Source: Armatimonadota bacterium (GTDB taxonomy: Bacteria; Armatimonadota; Fimbriimonadia; Fimbriimonadales; Fimbriimonadaceae). Taken from it: DNA of 64,000 nucleotides. Shown one piece after another: positions 17,052 through 27,488 of the stretch; positions within the stretch are counted from its first letter, which is position 1, and the number at the start of each line of letters is the position of its first letter. The stretch spans positions 1 to 64,000 of the forward strand of contig JACRPN010000023.1 of NCBI GenBank assembly GCA_016223145.1, written 5' to 3'. The translations under genes and the position numbers were made by a program. The notes beneath the pieces are model-generated. The model saw nothing but the letters and a program-made list of their open reading frames with translations, was not told the origin of the DNA and searched no databases.

Positions 17052-18136
17052 CCCCGCTTCAGCGCGCCGGTGATCTCGCCCGTTTTCTCGTGAAGCAAGA
17101 GCAGCTTCTTGCCGCCGCCGGTCAGCCTCGCTTTGATCTGTGGTTTCTGGCCCTCAGGCATGGCGTCCAAAATCGCCTTCGGCTCCTTCGGCTTGAGCTG
17201 GATCGTGTCTCCCTCGATCTTCCAGGAGCCTCTGAACTGGATCATCATCGTCATGATAAAGGTGTTGTCTTCTCTGAGGTTGAGCCTGAAGTTGCCCATC
17301 ATCTGTCGCATCATCGCCTGGCCCTTCTTCTGCGCCTCGGTCATGCCCGCGGTTGGGGGCTGATAGTCGCCATCATAGAGCCACGAACCGACGACCTTGG
17401 ATTCGGCCGCCGTCACGCTTCGCTTGCCGACTTCCACACCGGGAGGCGCGTTTCTCACGAAGGTGATGTCCATTTCGTCAGGCCGCTCCTTCTTGCCGGG
17501 AAAGAACAGCGCGCTTCCGCGCATGGCGCCCACCATCGGCTCCTTGAACTGTGCGACAAATGCCGCGTTGCCCGCTTTGGCGGCCTCGTCGATGGAGCGG
17601 CCCATGACCTTTCGCGTCTGGAGCGTTAGCGTGTTGCCTTTCAGGGTGTAGTCGCCTTCAGCCGCGACACCGGTCAATTCCATCTTGAATTTGCCGCCCT
17701 TTTGCAGTTCCAGGGTGTTGATCATGGATTGCGCCACGACGGCCATCTGCTGAGCGTTCTGGCTCATCTGGCTCCCTTCGGTTGGGCTCAAAGCCCCGTA
17801 CCACTTCCCTTCGATCGAGCCGGCAGCGGCAGGCTTTTCGGACTCTCCCGATGATGGGGGCTCTGTGCCGGCGGGCTCCGCCCCGAGGTTGGGTGAGGTC
17901 CCGTTGATCTTGGGCTCTGCTGAAGTCGCCTGGGAGGTTCCGTCGCTGGAGACGGGCGTGTCGGGGTCGGTTCCCGGCGAAGCTGAGGCGGGTTCGTCGG
18001 GCTTCTGTGCCGAGCCGCCGGCCTGGTCCTTAGGGGTTGCCTCAGATGAGGGTGAATTCTCTGCGGCGCCGCCGGAGCAGCCGGCGGCGATCAGAGCGAG
18101 GGCGGCAAGCCAAGGCAACAGGAGCTTTCGGTTCAT
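17048..18136 (-). CDS. Lipoprotein with Ser/Pro-rich linker and lipocalin-like domains
   Basis: 362 residues. Lipobox IAAGC with Cys at about 20. A linker of about 75 residues rich in Ser, Pro, Glu and Gly follows. Then come two beta-rich segments that each start with a G-x-W-Y/L phrase (SIEGKWYGALSP near 102 and KVVGSWLYDGDY near 247) and contain GDYTLKGNTLTL and GSWKIEGDTIQL. This is the pattern of lipocalin-like small-molecule-binding domains in exported bacterial proteins. The second half is Met/Gln-rich (KKGQAMMRQMMGNF). The ligand is unknown. It is convergent with the dead hicB-like gene. Confidence 0.75.
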   Translation of the reverse strand: MNRKLLLPWLAALALIAAGCSGGAAENSPSSEATPKDQAGGSAQKPDEPASASPGTDPDTPVSSDGTSQATSAEPKINGTSPNLGAEPAGTEPPSSGESEKPAAAGSIEGKWYGALSPTEGSQMSQNAQQMAVVAQSMINTLELQKGGKFKMELTGVAAEGDYTLKGNTLTLQTRKVMGRSIDEAAKAGNAAFVAQFKEPMVGAMRGSALFFPGKKERPDEMDITFVRNAPPGVEVGKRSVTAAESKVVGSWLYDGDYQPPTAGMTEAQKKGQAMMRQMMGNFRLNLREDNTFIMTMMIQFRGSWKIEGDTIQLKPKEPKAILDAMPEGQKPQIKARLTGGGKKLLLLHEKTGEITGALKRG

Positions 18137-18202
18137 GCGCTGATTATGGAAGATGCGGGCGAGGGGACGAGCGTTGTGAACGTTGCGAAAATGGAGGTTA
18201 CG

Positions 18203-18235
18203 AGGCGGTGTCGGTGAACCACCGACGAGACGCCT
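18203..18235 (-). terminator. Possible hairpin between trpB and lipoprotein gene
   Basis: An inner stem GTCGGTG/CACCGAC (18210-18226, three-base loop) is extended by an outer AGGCG/CGCCT. It has no T-run, so it may be a repeat hairpin and not a true terminator. Confidence 0.4.
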
Positions 18236-18302
18236 GGGGACGAGAGGACAAGGCCGTGGCGAGGCAACCCTGGCGAGACGCCCGGGCTACAGAGGCTGGG
18301 GG

Positions 18303-19484
<1,182 letters not shown>

Positions 19485-19522
19485 CGGAGCCTATTCTACT
19501 TGGGGGCGGGGTGTAGGATTCG

Positions 19523-19592
19523 GGGTCTGGGGTTCGGGAGCTGGGGTCCGAGGTCCGAGGTCTGAGGTCCGAGGTCAGAATTCAGAGGTCTG
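19523..19592. repeat. Heptamer array RGGTCYG
   Basis: Ten consecutive seven-base units without one indel: GGGTCTG, GGGTTCG, GGAGCTG, GGGTCCG, AGGTCCG, AGGTCTG, AGGTCCG, AGGTCAG, AATTCAG, AGGTCTG. Diverged units keep their length, which argues for spacing being kept or for origin by unit slippage before divergence. Confidence 0.85.
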
Positions 19593-19637
19593 CAGGTTCT
19601 CAAGTATTCAGGTGCGAAGCGTTACTGCAGGAACCAC

Positions 19638-19672
19638 TTCGCCCTTCACCTTTCGCTCATCTCCCCTCGCGT
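19638..19672. repeat. Heptamer array TTCGCYC (reverse of RRRGCGA)
   Basis: Units TTCGCCC, TTCACCT, TTCGCTC, ATCTCCC, CTCGCGT in exact register, 46 bases after the RGGTCYG array. Together they fill the trpB-cyclophilin gap. Confidence 0.6.
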
Positions 19673-19726
19673 CGGGCAAGGTCCAGGGACCCGATCTTGG
19701 CCTTGAGACGTCTAAACTCTGTTAGC

Positions 19727-20302
19727 ATGAGAGTTGTGAGATTCCTCTTGGTTGTGGCTTGGACGCTGATCGGCGTTCTCGCCGCCGTGCCGCAGGCCTA
19801 TCAGGCTCAGCCTGGCGAGGTGCTGCTGCAACTCTCTGTCGAGGGCCGGGGCACGATTATGATCCGCATGCAGACCAAAGAAGCGCCCAAGACCACCGAG
19901 CACATTCTCTCGCTAGCGCGACGGGGATTCTACGACGGGCAGCGCTTCCACGAAGCGATCCGAACACCCAGGCCCTACCTGGTTCGACTCGGCGATCCGC
20001 TCAGCAAGGACCCCTCCAAGCTCGACGACCCCAAAATGGGCACGGGAGGCAGCGGATCGAAGGTCGCGTTTGAGAACTCCGGCCTTTCTCACGACACGGG
20101 CGCGGTCGGCCTCGCCACCGTTCAGGGGGAGCGGAACTCCGGCGACAGCCAGTTCTATATCATGCTCGCTCCTGCCAAGTTTCTCGATGGCAAGTACACG
20201 GTCTTCGGCAAGGTCGTGGCCGGGATGGACGTCCTTGGGCGTGTCCAGAAGGGCGACGTGGTGACCTCGGCCCGCGTGATCGTTGGGCAAGAGAGAAGCT
20301 AG
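19727..20302 (+). CDS. Cyclophilin-type peptidyl-prolyl isomerase, exported
   Basis: 191 residues from ATG 19727, chosen because the signal peptide (FLLVVAWTLIGVLAAVPQA) then begins properly. The frame opens at 19697. Cyclophilin landmarks are RGFYDGQRFHEAI, the GTGGSG loop, the active-site phrase GAVGLATVQGERNSGDSQFYIML and the closing FGKVVAGMDVL. The usual catalytic Arg in the FHR motif is replaced by Glu (FHEA), so activity may be low or altered. It likely assists folding of periplasmic proteins. It overlaps the manC end by four bases, tail to tail. Confidence 0.9.
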   Translation: MRVVRFLLVVAWTLIGVLAAVPQAYQAQPGEVLLQLSVEGRGTIMIRMQTKEAPKTTEHILSLARRGFYDGQRFHEAIRTPRPYLVRLGDPLSKDPSKLDDPKMGTGGSGSKVAFENSGLSHDTGAVGLATVQGERNSGDSQFYIMLAPAKFLDGKYTVFGKVVAGMDVLGRVQKGDVVTSARVIVGQERS

Positions 20303-21372
20303 ACCCGCGGATCCCCTTTCGCCTTGAGCGCCTCCACCAACTTCCTGACCTCTTGCGCCCGGTCCTTGGGGCACACCAGCACGGCATCGCCCATCACAGA
20401 AACCACCAGCCCTTCGCACCCCACCAGCCCCACCACCTGGTCCGAGGCGCCGTTGTAGACGATGCAGTCGTTCGAATCCGCGATCAGGGCATCGCCCACG
20501 ATGGCGTTGCCGCTCGCGTCGTTGGGCAGGGTGCGGGTCAGCGCGTCCCATGAGCCCACGTCATCCCAAGTGAAGGACGCGGGCACGACCATGACCTTCT
20601 TGGCATGCTCCATCAGCGCGAAGTCAATCGAGATGCTGGGAAGCTGCTCGAAGACGTCCGCCGCTTCCGCAGGGCTGCCCAAAGCAAGGTATTCGGCGAT
20701 GCGATGGGTCTTGGCAAAGGCATCCGGCTGAACGGCCTCCAGTTCGCGCAAGAACGCCGCAAGCGTCCACACAAACATCCCCGAGTTCCAAAAGTGCTTT
20801 CCCCCGGCCACGTAGGTTTCGGCGGTTGCCAAGTCGGGCTTTTCCCGAAACGCCGCCACCGGATACGCTACGCCGCTCGGAGAACTCCCGTCGGCGACTT
20901 CGATGTACCCGTATCCGGTCTCGGGCCGGGTCGGCCTGATGCCGAGCGTCACCAGGCTTCCGGTGGCTTCGGCGGCCTCGAACGCTGTGGCAAGCGAGGC
21001 GCAGAACGCCTCTTCCGGAGCGATCTTGTGGTCGGCCGTCAGGATCGCGAGCGTTGCGTCGGCCCGTCCCTCAGCCAGAAGGTGCGCCGCATGCCAGCAG
21101 AGGCACCCGAGCGTGTTACGCTTCGCAGGTTCCACGATCACGTTGGCCTCGGGGACCACGCCGGAAGCCCGGACCGTCGCCTCGATCGGCTTGCCGATGA
21201 GTACGGACACATTTCCCTTGCCAACGAGAGGCTCAACCCTCGCCACTGCCTCCTGAAGCAGCGACCGGTTCGGATCGCCGAGGTTCAGGAGTTGTTTGGG
21301 CATCGAGGCCCGGGAGGCTGGCCAGAACCTCTCGCCCGAGCCGCCGGCCATGATCGCTGCAAGTCGTGCCAT
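20299..21372 (-). CDS. manC: Mannose-1-phosphate guanylyltransferase
   Basis: 357 residues, the length of single-domain enzymes lacking the mannose-6-phosphate isomerase part. Makes GDP-mannose from GTP and mannose-1-phosphate for glycans. The nucleotide-binding signature MAGGSGERFWPASRASMPKQ opens the protein, followed by VEPAKRNTLG, LTADHKI, the EKPD motif (FREKPDLATAETYVAG) and WNSGMFVW. The overlapping tail-to-tail end with the cyclophilin gene leaves no room for a terminator between them. Confidence 0.93.
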   Translation of the reverse strand: MARLAAIMAGGSGERFWPASRASMPKQLLNLGDPNRSLLQEAVARVEPLVGKGNVSVLIGKPIEATVRASGVVPEANVIVEPAKRNTLGCLCWHAAHLLAEGRADATLAILTADHKIAPEEAFCASLATAFEAAEATGSLVTLGIRPTRPETGYGYIEVADGSSPSGVAYPVAAFREKPDLATAETYVAGGKHFWNSGMFVWTLAAFLRELEAVQPDAFAKTHRIAEYLALGSPAEAADVFEQLPSISIDFALMEHAKKVMVVPASFTWDDVGSWDALTRTLPNDASGNAIVGDALIADSNDCIVYNGASDQVVGLVGCEGLVVSVMGDAVLVCPKDRAQEVRKLVEALKAKGDPRV

Positions 21373-21407
21373 TGCCGGAGATTATGAAGGGAGTATCCTT
21401 TTAAGCG

Positions 21408-22199
21408 ATGCCCCGACCGTCCGCGCAAGCAAGGCCCGGCTCCAAGCAACTCGCGGACAGCCGCCGCCAATCGCGACTGCGCCGCACCTGGACCCCGGCG
21501 GCGATCCTTGCCCTCATCGAAGCGCTTGAGGCCCGGTACGGGACCGCCGACCCCCACCCGCGCTGCGAGCCGGTGGACGAGCTCATCTCGTGCATCCTCA
21601 CCCAGCACACGACCGACGCCACGGCCTTCCCCGCCTTTGACCGGATGAAGGCCAAGTTCCCGAGTTGGGAACAGGTGGTGGCGGCAGGGGAATCAGAGAT
21701 TGCCAACCTCATCCGAACGGTCGGGCTGGCCAATCAGAAGGCCCGCAACATCCTTGCCTGTTTGCGCGAGATCCACGCCCGAAACGGCGGCTACCACCTT
21801 GAAAACCTGCAAACCCTGCCGCCGCTCGAAGCCCGGACCTGGCTCATGGAGCTACCGGGAGTCGGCCCCAAAACCGCCTCGATCGTGCTGAGCTTTGCGT
21901 TCGGGATGGACGTCATCCCGGTAGACACCCACGTCTACCGTGTGTCCTGGCGGCTGGGGTTGATCCCGGAGGGTTGCGGCGAAAACAAAGCGCACGACCT
22001 TCTGCTCGACCTGGTGCCGGCGGGCATGGCGTTTCGATACCATGTTGCGCTGATCCGGCACGGCCGGGAGACCTGCAAGGCGCCCATACCGCTCTGTGAG
22101 GCCTGCAATGTCCGAGAGTCCTGCGCTTGGCTTAAGTCCAACGGCCCGGCGAAGCGCCGCAAGGAAATGAGCGCCAACAGGAAGGGCCGAAGCTCATGA
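21408..22199 (+). CDS. nth: Endonuclease III, DNA base-excision glycosylase/AP lyase
   Basis: 263 residues. Removes oxidised pyrimidines and cuts the abasic site. The helix-hairpin-helix LMELPGVGPKTAS holds catalytic Lys155, and Asp173 lies in PVDTHVYR. The [4Fe-4S] cluster ligands are Cys223, Cys230, Cys233 and Cys239 (C-x6-C-x2-C-x5-C). A basic N-terminal tail of about 28 residues precedes the core. Its stop overlaps the glnE start (ATGA), so it heads the operon. Confidence 0.95.
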   Translation: MPRPSAQARPGSKQLADSRRQSRLRRTWTPAAILALIEALEARYGTADPHPRCEPVDELISCILTQHTTDATAFPAFDRMKAKFPSWEQVVAAGESEIANLIRTVGLANQKARNILACLREIHARNGGYHLENLQTLPPLEARTWLMELPGVGPKTASIVLSFAFGMDVIPVDTHVYRVSWRLGLIPEGCGENKAHDLLLDLVPAGMAFRYHVALIRHGRETCKAPIPLCEACNVRESCAWLKSNGPAKRRKEMSANRKGRSS

Positions 22200-24847
22200 G
22201 CGGGCAACCCGCATTTCGCGATCCAGAAAAGGCGCATGCGGCCTTGGGGCGCATCGGCGAGCTTTGCGAGCTTGAGCCCTCCGAGGCCTTGAGCAGCCTG
22301 CTCACCGCGAACGTCGACCCCGACCGAGCTCTCGGCAACCTTGAAGCCTGGCTTAAATCGGCAGCCAACCCGGCGGCACAGCTTCAGGGTTTGCTCGATT
22401 CACCCGGGCTCGGCCGGCTGCTCCTGCAGCTCATGGGCGCGAGCCAGCCGCTTGCGAACGCGCTCATCCAGAACCCCGAGCTGGCCTCGCTGCTCACCGA
22501 CCCCACCGCGCTCACACAGGACCCGAGCACCGAGATCATCGAGGCCGATGGCGAAAGCCTGCTGGAGTCCGCGACCAGCTACAGCCATGCGCTGGATCGC
22601 CTGCGCTACCTGCGCCACCGATGGCTGCTGCCGATCGTGCTGCACGACTTGGCTGGCACCATGCCGCAAGAACAGGTCTGGCTGGGCCTCTCGAACCTGG
22701 CGGATGCCCTAATCCGGCTGGCGCTGCGGACGGCCTGGAGGGACTACGCCGTTCAAAAGGGCCTCGAGGGGGCGTGCCCGGTCGCGATCGTTGCGTTTGG
22801 CAAGCTCGGTGGACAGGAGCTGAACTACAGCTCCGATGTCGACCTCGTCTACGTGGCCGACCGCGCCTTGGCCGAGCAGGAGGAAAAGCACGCCACCCGC
22901 TTCTGCGAGGTTTTTGGGCGAGCCTTGAGCGACAAGATGGGCCGCGGCTCGCTATACAGGGTGGACCTTCGGCTTAGGCCGTTCGGCGGCGCGGGGCCGG
23001 TGCTGCAAACACGCCGCGCGGTCGAGGCCTATTACCGGTCGCACGCCCATCTCTGGGAGTGCCAGGCGCTGTTGCGGTCACGAGTCATCGCAGGATCGGA
23101 GGATTCTGCCGATTGGTGGGAGCGCTTGCGGCTCGAGCACTGCTTTAGGCCCCTCTGGAGCACCCACGCCTTGGAGGAGATCCTCGACATGCGCGCGCGG
23201 ACAGAGGATTTCGGAGGAGAGGACGACCTGAAGCGGGGCTACGGCGGCATCCGCGACGTTGAGTTCCTCACCCAAGTGCTCCAGATGATCCACGGCGCGA
23301 AAGCCGCCAACCTTCGCGAGCCGAACACCCTGTCGGCGCTCGCGGGTCTCAGGTCGCACGGGCTCATCTCGGAGGAAGACGGCCAGAGCCTCGCTGAGGC
23401 ATATCGCTTGTTGCGAAAGTCGGAGCACCGATGCCAGTTGGCGGAGGATCAGCACACGCACTCGCTGCCCGCCGATGAAGAAGGCCGCGCCCGCCTCGCC
23501 AAGCTGATGGGCTTTTCCGAGTGGACCCCCTATGCCGAAGCGCTAGCCGCGACAAGAAACCAGGTAAGGGAGATTTACGATGCGCGGTTCCCCCGGTCTG
23601 TGGTCGACGACGACAGGCTGACGGTCTTGGCCTCCTTGGGAGAAGCCGCGTCCACCGCAGAGGTCTGGTTTGACGACCTGCCCGAATGCGAGGCCTTCTA
23701 CAAGAGCCTCCACGAGAACCGAGACAGCCTGGAGCGGGTCCGCAAGATCGCGGAGATCGCACCGGTCCTCTCGGAGGTGCTCGCCAAGGATGTGAGTCTG
23801 ACGGAAGAAGTCCTAAGCGGAGAGGTCCTCGAGCCCTGGGAACCGGGCCGCAAGATCGCCGAGCTGCCTCCCGATGCGACAGACGAACGCTATGCGCTGG
23901 CCATCCGGAGCGAATGGACCAAGGCCGCCATCCAGTGGATGTTTGAGCCGTCTTCTGAGCTAGGGCAAGCCATTCAGAGGATCGGCGACGCGGTCCTCCG
24001 GTCCGCCATGGAGCGTGTCGGCGCAGAGTTCGACGTCGTTGCGCTCGGAAGCTATGCCTCCGGGGAGCTGGGTCTGGGCTCCGATCTCGATCTGCTGTGG
24101 CTGGTGGACACCGCCGAGCGGCACATGGGCGCCGAGACGCAGGCCCAGAAGCTCATGCTCCACCTGGACCGGATCAAGCGGCTCGGCGCGCCGGTGTCGA
24201 TCGACCTGCGCCTTCGCCCGGAGGGTAGACAGGGGCTCCTGGTCAGGACCTATGCGGGTCTGCGCGCTTACGATCTGGGAGAGATGGAGATGTGGGAGCG
24301 CTTCGCCCTCGGATCGGCGCGGAGCGTCTGTGGCGATCCGATGGCGGAAGCGGGCGCTCTCGCATCGGCCTATGCGCTGCCCCTAACGCCGGAACGCCTG
24401 ACCGAACTCCTCAGCATGAAGCAGCGGATCGAAACCGAGCGGGTCTCGATCAAGCACCGCCACCGCCACCTGAAGCTTGGGCGAGGCGGGCTCTCGGACA
24501 TCGAGTGGTTCGTGCATCTGCACGAACTCCGGTATCCCACCACCACCCAGGCGGGCACCCGGCGCGAAATGCCGCCTCGGATTCGAACGCTCGGGCACGC
24601 CCAACTCATCAATACATTGGAGCAGGAGGCTCTGTTGGAGGCAAGGAAACACCTTCTCGCCACTCGTGATCGTCTGGTTCTCTTGGGGTTTACTCCCGAC
24701 ATCGTGCCCGAAAACCCCGACAAGCTCGACATCCTTGCGCGTGCGGCAGGGTTTGTCGACGGAAACGAGTTCTTGGCCATCCACGAAGACATGACTCATT
24801 CGGTGCGTTCCATCTACGAGGAGGGGATCGATCGGCTGCAAAACTGA
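22196..24847 (+). CDS. glnE: Bifunctional glutamine synthetase adenylyltransferase/deadenylase
   Basis: 883 residues, near the family length of about 950. Switches glutamine synthetase off and on by adding or removing AMP on a tyrosine. Two nucleotidyltransferase domains are evident: the first at about 195-310 (GKLGGQELNYSSDVDLVYV, DLRLRPFGGAG), the second at about 610-720 (GSYASGELGLGSDLDLLWL, DLRLRPEGRQG). Each is followed by a helical linker with the GlnE phrase RGYGGIRDVEFLTQ or LGRGGLSDIEWFVH. It is translationally coupled to nth. Its presence implies PII-type nitrogen control elsewhere in the genome. Confidence 0.96.
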   Translation: MSGQPAFRDPEKAHAALGRIGELCELEPSEALSSLLTANVDPDRALGNLEAWLKSAANPAAQLQGLLDSPGLGRLLLQLMGASQPLANALIQNPELASLLTDPTALTQDPSTEIIEADGESLLESATSYSHALDRLRYLRHRWLLPIVLHDLAGTMPQEQVWLGLSNLADALIRLALRTAWRDYAVQKGLEGACPVAIVAFGKLGGQELNYSSDVDLVYVADRALAEQEEKHATRFCEVFGRALSDKMGRGSLYRVDLRLRPFGGAGPVLQTRRAVEAYYRSHAHLWECQALLRSRVIAGSEDSADWWERLRLEHCFRPLWSTHALEEILDMRARTEDFGGEDDLKRGYGGIRDVEFLTQVLQMIHGAKAANLREPNTLSALAGLRSHGLISEEDGQSLAEAYRLLRKSEHRCQLAEDQHTHSLPADEEGRARLAKLMGFSEWTPYAEALAATRNQVREIYDARFPRSVVDDDRLTVLASLGEAASTAEVWFDDLPECEAFYKSLHENRDSLERVRKIAEIAPVLSEVLAKDVSLTEEVLSGEVLEPWEPGRKIAELPPDATDERYALAIRSEWTKAAIQWMFEPSSELGQAIQRIGDAVLRSAMERVGAEFDVVALGSYASGELGLGSDLDLLWLVDTAERHMGAETQAQKLMLHLDRIKRLGAPVSIDLRLRPEGRQGLLVRTYAGLRAYDLGEMEMWERFALGSARSVCGDPMAEAGALASAYALPLTPERLTELLSMKQRIETERVSIKHRHRHLKLGRGGLSDIEWFVHLHELRYPTTTQAGTRREMPPRIRTLGHAQLINTLEQEALLEARKHLLATRDRLVLLGFTPDIVPENPDKLDILARAAGFVDGNEFLAIHEDMTHSVRSIYEEGIDRLQN

Positions 24848-24871
24848 GCCCGCCGACCTGCCACACGAGCC

Positions 24872-25627
24872 ATGACGCACCTGCTTCTTGCCCTTGGCGC
24901 CTACGTTCTTGGCGCGATTCCGTTTGGGGTGCTCGCCGCCAGGCTGCGCGGTGTCGATCTGGCGAAAGTGGGCAGCGGAAGCACCGGCGCGACGAACGTC
25001 CACCGCGCGCTCGGCTGGCAATGGAGCCTCCCGGTGTTCCTGCTCGACGTGGGCAAGGGGTTTATTCCAGCGCTCCTCGCAAGGGGTCTCATCGAGGAAC
25101 ATGCGACGGCGTGGTCCCTTGGGATCGGGCTCTGCGCGGTACTGGGACACTGCGCGTCGCCATTCCTCAGATTCAGGGGCGGCAAGGGGGTCGCGACGGG
25201 GCTTGGCGCGATCTTGGGGAGTACGCCATTGGCGGCGGCCGGCGCGCTGGCGGTGTTTGTGCTCATCATGGTTGCCACGCAGTACGTGAGCCTGGGATCA
25301 CTCCTCGCCACAGGCTCTTTGCTCATCTTCGATTACATCTTCATCAGCCCCATCCCGGTGGTGGCGGGCCATGGACTGCTGGTGGCGATGGTCTGGTACC
25401 GTCATCGAAGCAACATCAAGCGCCTGAGAGAAGGGAAGGAACCGAAATTCAAGTTCAAGAACAAAGATAGGGCCGATGGCGGATATGATCGAACATCGCA
25501 AGACGTTACCAGTCAGATAGGAGGCGCCGTCGTGGAGTGCCCTGATCGACCTGGCAATAGCGGGGAAGACGAGCCATCCGACGGTGAACCGGCTCCGGCC
25601 AAGGACGCAGCAGGACGAGAATGCTAG
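24872..25627 (+). CDS. plsY: Glycerol-3-phosphate acyltransferase (acyl-phosphate dependent)
   Basis: 251 residues; PlsY is usually about 200. Integral membrane enzyme that acylates glycerol-3-phosphate with acyl-phosphate, the first phospholipid step. Signature loops GSGSTGATNVHRALGW and FRGGKGVATGLGAILG are present, with several membrane spans and the RHRSNIKRLREGKE ending. After that, about 55 hydrophilic residues (Asp, Glu, Gly, Pro-rich) form an unusual tail with no recognised domain. It overlaps the next gene by seven bases. Confidence 0.95.
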   Translation: MTHLLLALGAYVLGAIPFGVLAARLRGVDLAKVGSGSTGATNVHRALGWQWSLPVFLLDVGKGFIPALLARGLIEEHATAWSLGIGLCAVLGHCASPFLRFRGGKGVATGLGAILGSTPLAAAGALAVFVLIMVATQYVSLGSLLATGSLLIFDYIFISPIPVVAGHGLLVAMVWYRHRSNIKRLREGKEPKFKFKNKDRADGGYDRTSQDVTSQIGGAVVECPDRPGNSGEDEPSDGEPAPAKDAAGREC

Positions 25628-26418
25628 CTCAGTTTGAGAATCCAGGATCGCTGGCCTTTGGGTGCTTCATATGGGCGCCCCTGGCGGTCTGGATCATCTC
25701 GCTGGTGCACTGGATGATCATGGGCGAGATCGATGCGATCTCAGGGGTCTTCGGCATCTTCGTCGCCTTTGGCATGGGCTACCTGGGCCTGAATCCGCCC
25801 TTTCCTGATTTCGCGATGATTGACTTCGTCGCTGTGCTCGCCACGGTGATCCTGGCGCCCATGACCCGCGTCGCGATGAACCGCTCGGCCCTCAGCGCCC
25901 TCGACGTCGAGGCCATCGGCCGCGCCTACGAACTCCTCGCCTCGAAGCCAGACAACTTCGGCGCGAAATTCCGCTTGGCCCGTTCGCTCTACAACAAGGG
26001 GATCGTCGGGCATGCGATCGCCATCGCCGACTCGGCGCTCAAGAACGTCCCTGAGCGAATGTTCCCCGAGGAGTTCCGGATGCTCCAGCAATGGAAAGCC
26101 CACGCGGGGAAATTGGATGCGCAAGAGCGGATTCGGTGCTTTGAGTGCGGCGTTCCAAACTACCCCGGCGCGGTCTTCTGCAGCCGCTGCGGCGCTCCTT
26201 ACCTGCTCGACTATGCCCAAGGACGATGGATGAAATCGACGATGGTGAAGCGCGTCCTAGTGACGTGGATCTTCGCCATGCTGTGTGTAATCGGAATCCC
26301 CACAGCGGCGGTGACCATGCCGCTGTTTCTGGCGGTTCCGACCATCGTTCTCCTGATGGCCCTTGGTGTGATTCTGCTGGTCTCGGGCTTCAGGGATGGT
26401 GGCGGCAATAAGCCTTGA
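25621..26418 (+). CDS. Membrane protein with helical repeat and zinc ribbon
   Basis: 265 residues. Two or three N-terminal membrane spans (about 10-85), a cytoplasmic helical section (VEAIGRAYELLASKPDNFGAKFRLARSLYNKG) like one or two TPR units, then a zinc ribbon with Cys173, Cys176, Cys187 and Cys190 (CFECGVPN...CSRCGAPY), and two C-terminal spans. It sits between plsY and lptF with overlaps on both sides (7 and 4 bases), so its job may concern envelope lipids, which is inference. I do not recognise a named family. Confidence 0.8.
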   Translation: MLAQFENPGSLAFGCFIWAPLAVWIISLVHWMIMGEIDAISGVFGIFVAFGMGYLGLNPPFPDFAMIDFVAVLATVILAPMTRVAMNRSALSALDVEAIGRAYELLASKPDNFGAKFRLARSLYNKGIVGHAIAIADSALKNVPERMFPEEFRMLQQWKAHAGKLDAQERIRCFECGVPNYPGAVFCSRCGAPYLLDYAQGRWMKSTMVKRVLVTWIFAMLCVIGIPTAAVTMPLFLAVPTIVLLMALGVILLVSGFRDGGGNKP

Positions 26419-27488
26419 AGAAGCTCGATAGCTACGTGCTGAAAGAACTCGTGCTGCCGTTCTTGGTCGGCACGGTCGCCGTCGTGCTCATGTTCCAGGC
26501 GAACATGCTCATCTTTCAGCTCAAAACGTTCTCGGTCTCGAGCGTCCCGCTGACTGCCACTCTCCAAACGATCCTCTATAGCACACCCGGCTTCCTGCGG
26601 ATGACTCTTCCAGTCGGAACCTCCCTTGCTGCGGCACTCGCCATTTCGCGTCTGGCGAGGGAAAGCGAGCTCAACGCCATGCGCATCGCCGGCGCGCCGC
26701 TTCTTAGGATCTGCATCCCCGTGGCGTTCTTCGGGCTGGCGGTCGCAGCGGGCAACTTCTGGATCTCGGAGAAGGTGATGCCCGTGACCGAGGTCGGCGC
26801 CCGCAAAATCATGCAGCAGGTGGGGCTCCTCGGCGTCATGCCGGACTTCAAGAGCAACGTCGTGATCAACCTGCCGAACTACTCGGCGAACATCGGCTCC
26901 GTCTCAAAGACCAACGACAACACGCTAAGGCTCTACGACGTGATCCTCTTTGAGCGGCCCGATGCCGACGTGATCAGCGTCATCCGCGCCAAAACCGGCG
27001 AATACAAGGACGGCGTCTGGACCTTCCACGGCACCAAGTACTGGTGGTTCAAGGGCGACAGCGTCGTGGACTTCAAGTCCGGCAAGCCCGTAGTCATCAA
27101 CGACCCGATCACCATTTCGGACTTCTTCACCACCGAACTCGACACGGAGTCCAATGCCGCAACCCTGGCTCAGAGCATCGCCGAGCGCAAGAAGACAGGC
27201 GTCGATTCCACGTGGGCCCAAGTGCTTTACCACACGCACTTCAGCATCCCCGCTTCCTCGATCATCTTTGCATTCGTTTCACCCGTGTTCGCCGTGCTCT
27301 TCGCCCGCAGCGGAAGCTACATGGGTCTCTTTCTCAGCATCCTGATCTGCGGCCTCTACTATAACGCGCATATCGTGTGTACCGAGGTTCTGGGCAGGCA
27401 TGGCTGGCTGAGCCCCGTGCTGGCGGCATGGGCGCCCAACATCCTCTTTCTGGCTTTGGGAGTGCTGGCGGTGCGGAGGTTGGAGTGA
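26415..27488 (+). CDS. lptF: LptF/LptG-type LPS transport permease
   Basis: 357 residues from TTG 26415, which overlaps the previous stop by four bases (TTGA). YjgP/YjgQ family: N-terminal KKLDSYVLKELVLPFLVGTVAVVLMF, three spans, a large periplasmic beta-jellyroll region (about 130-265), then three C-terminal spans ending in LGVLAVRRLE. In the LptB2FG machine this subunit extracts lipopolysaccharide. Only one permease gene is found here, so the partner must be elsewhere or the protein works as a homodimer. F versus G cannot be decided. Confidence 0.9.
   Translation: MKKLDSYVLKELVLPFLVGTVAVVLMFQANMLIFQLKTFSVSSVPLTATLQTILYSTPGFLRMTLPVGTSLAAALAISRLARESELNAMRIAGAPLLRICIPVAFFGLAVAAGNFWISEKVMPVTEVGARKIMQQVGLLGVMPDFKSNVVINLPNYSANIGSVSKTNDNTLRLYDVILFERPDADVISVIRAKTGEYKDGVWTFHGTKYWWFKGDSVVDFKSGKPVVINDPITISDFFTTELDTESNAATLAQSIAERKKTGVDSTWAQVLYHTHFSIPASSIIFAFVSPVFAVLFARSGSYMGLFLSILICGLYYNAHIVCTEVLGRHGWLSPVLAAWAPNILFLALGVLAVRRLE

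Noticed and set aside
27377-27484. Earlier start of the LptD-like protein inside lptF
   Set aside because: The GTG at 27485 overlaps the lptF stop in the pattern used by the rest of the operon and gives a signal peptide.
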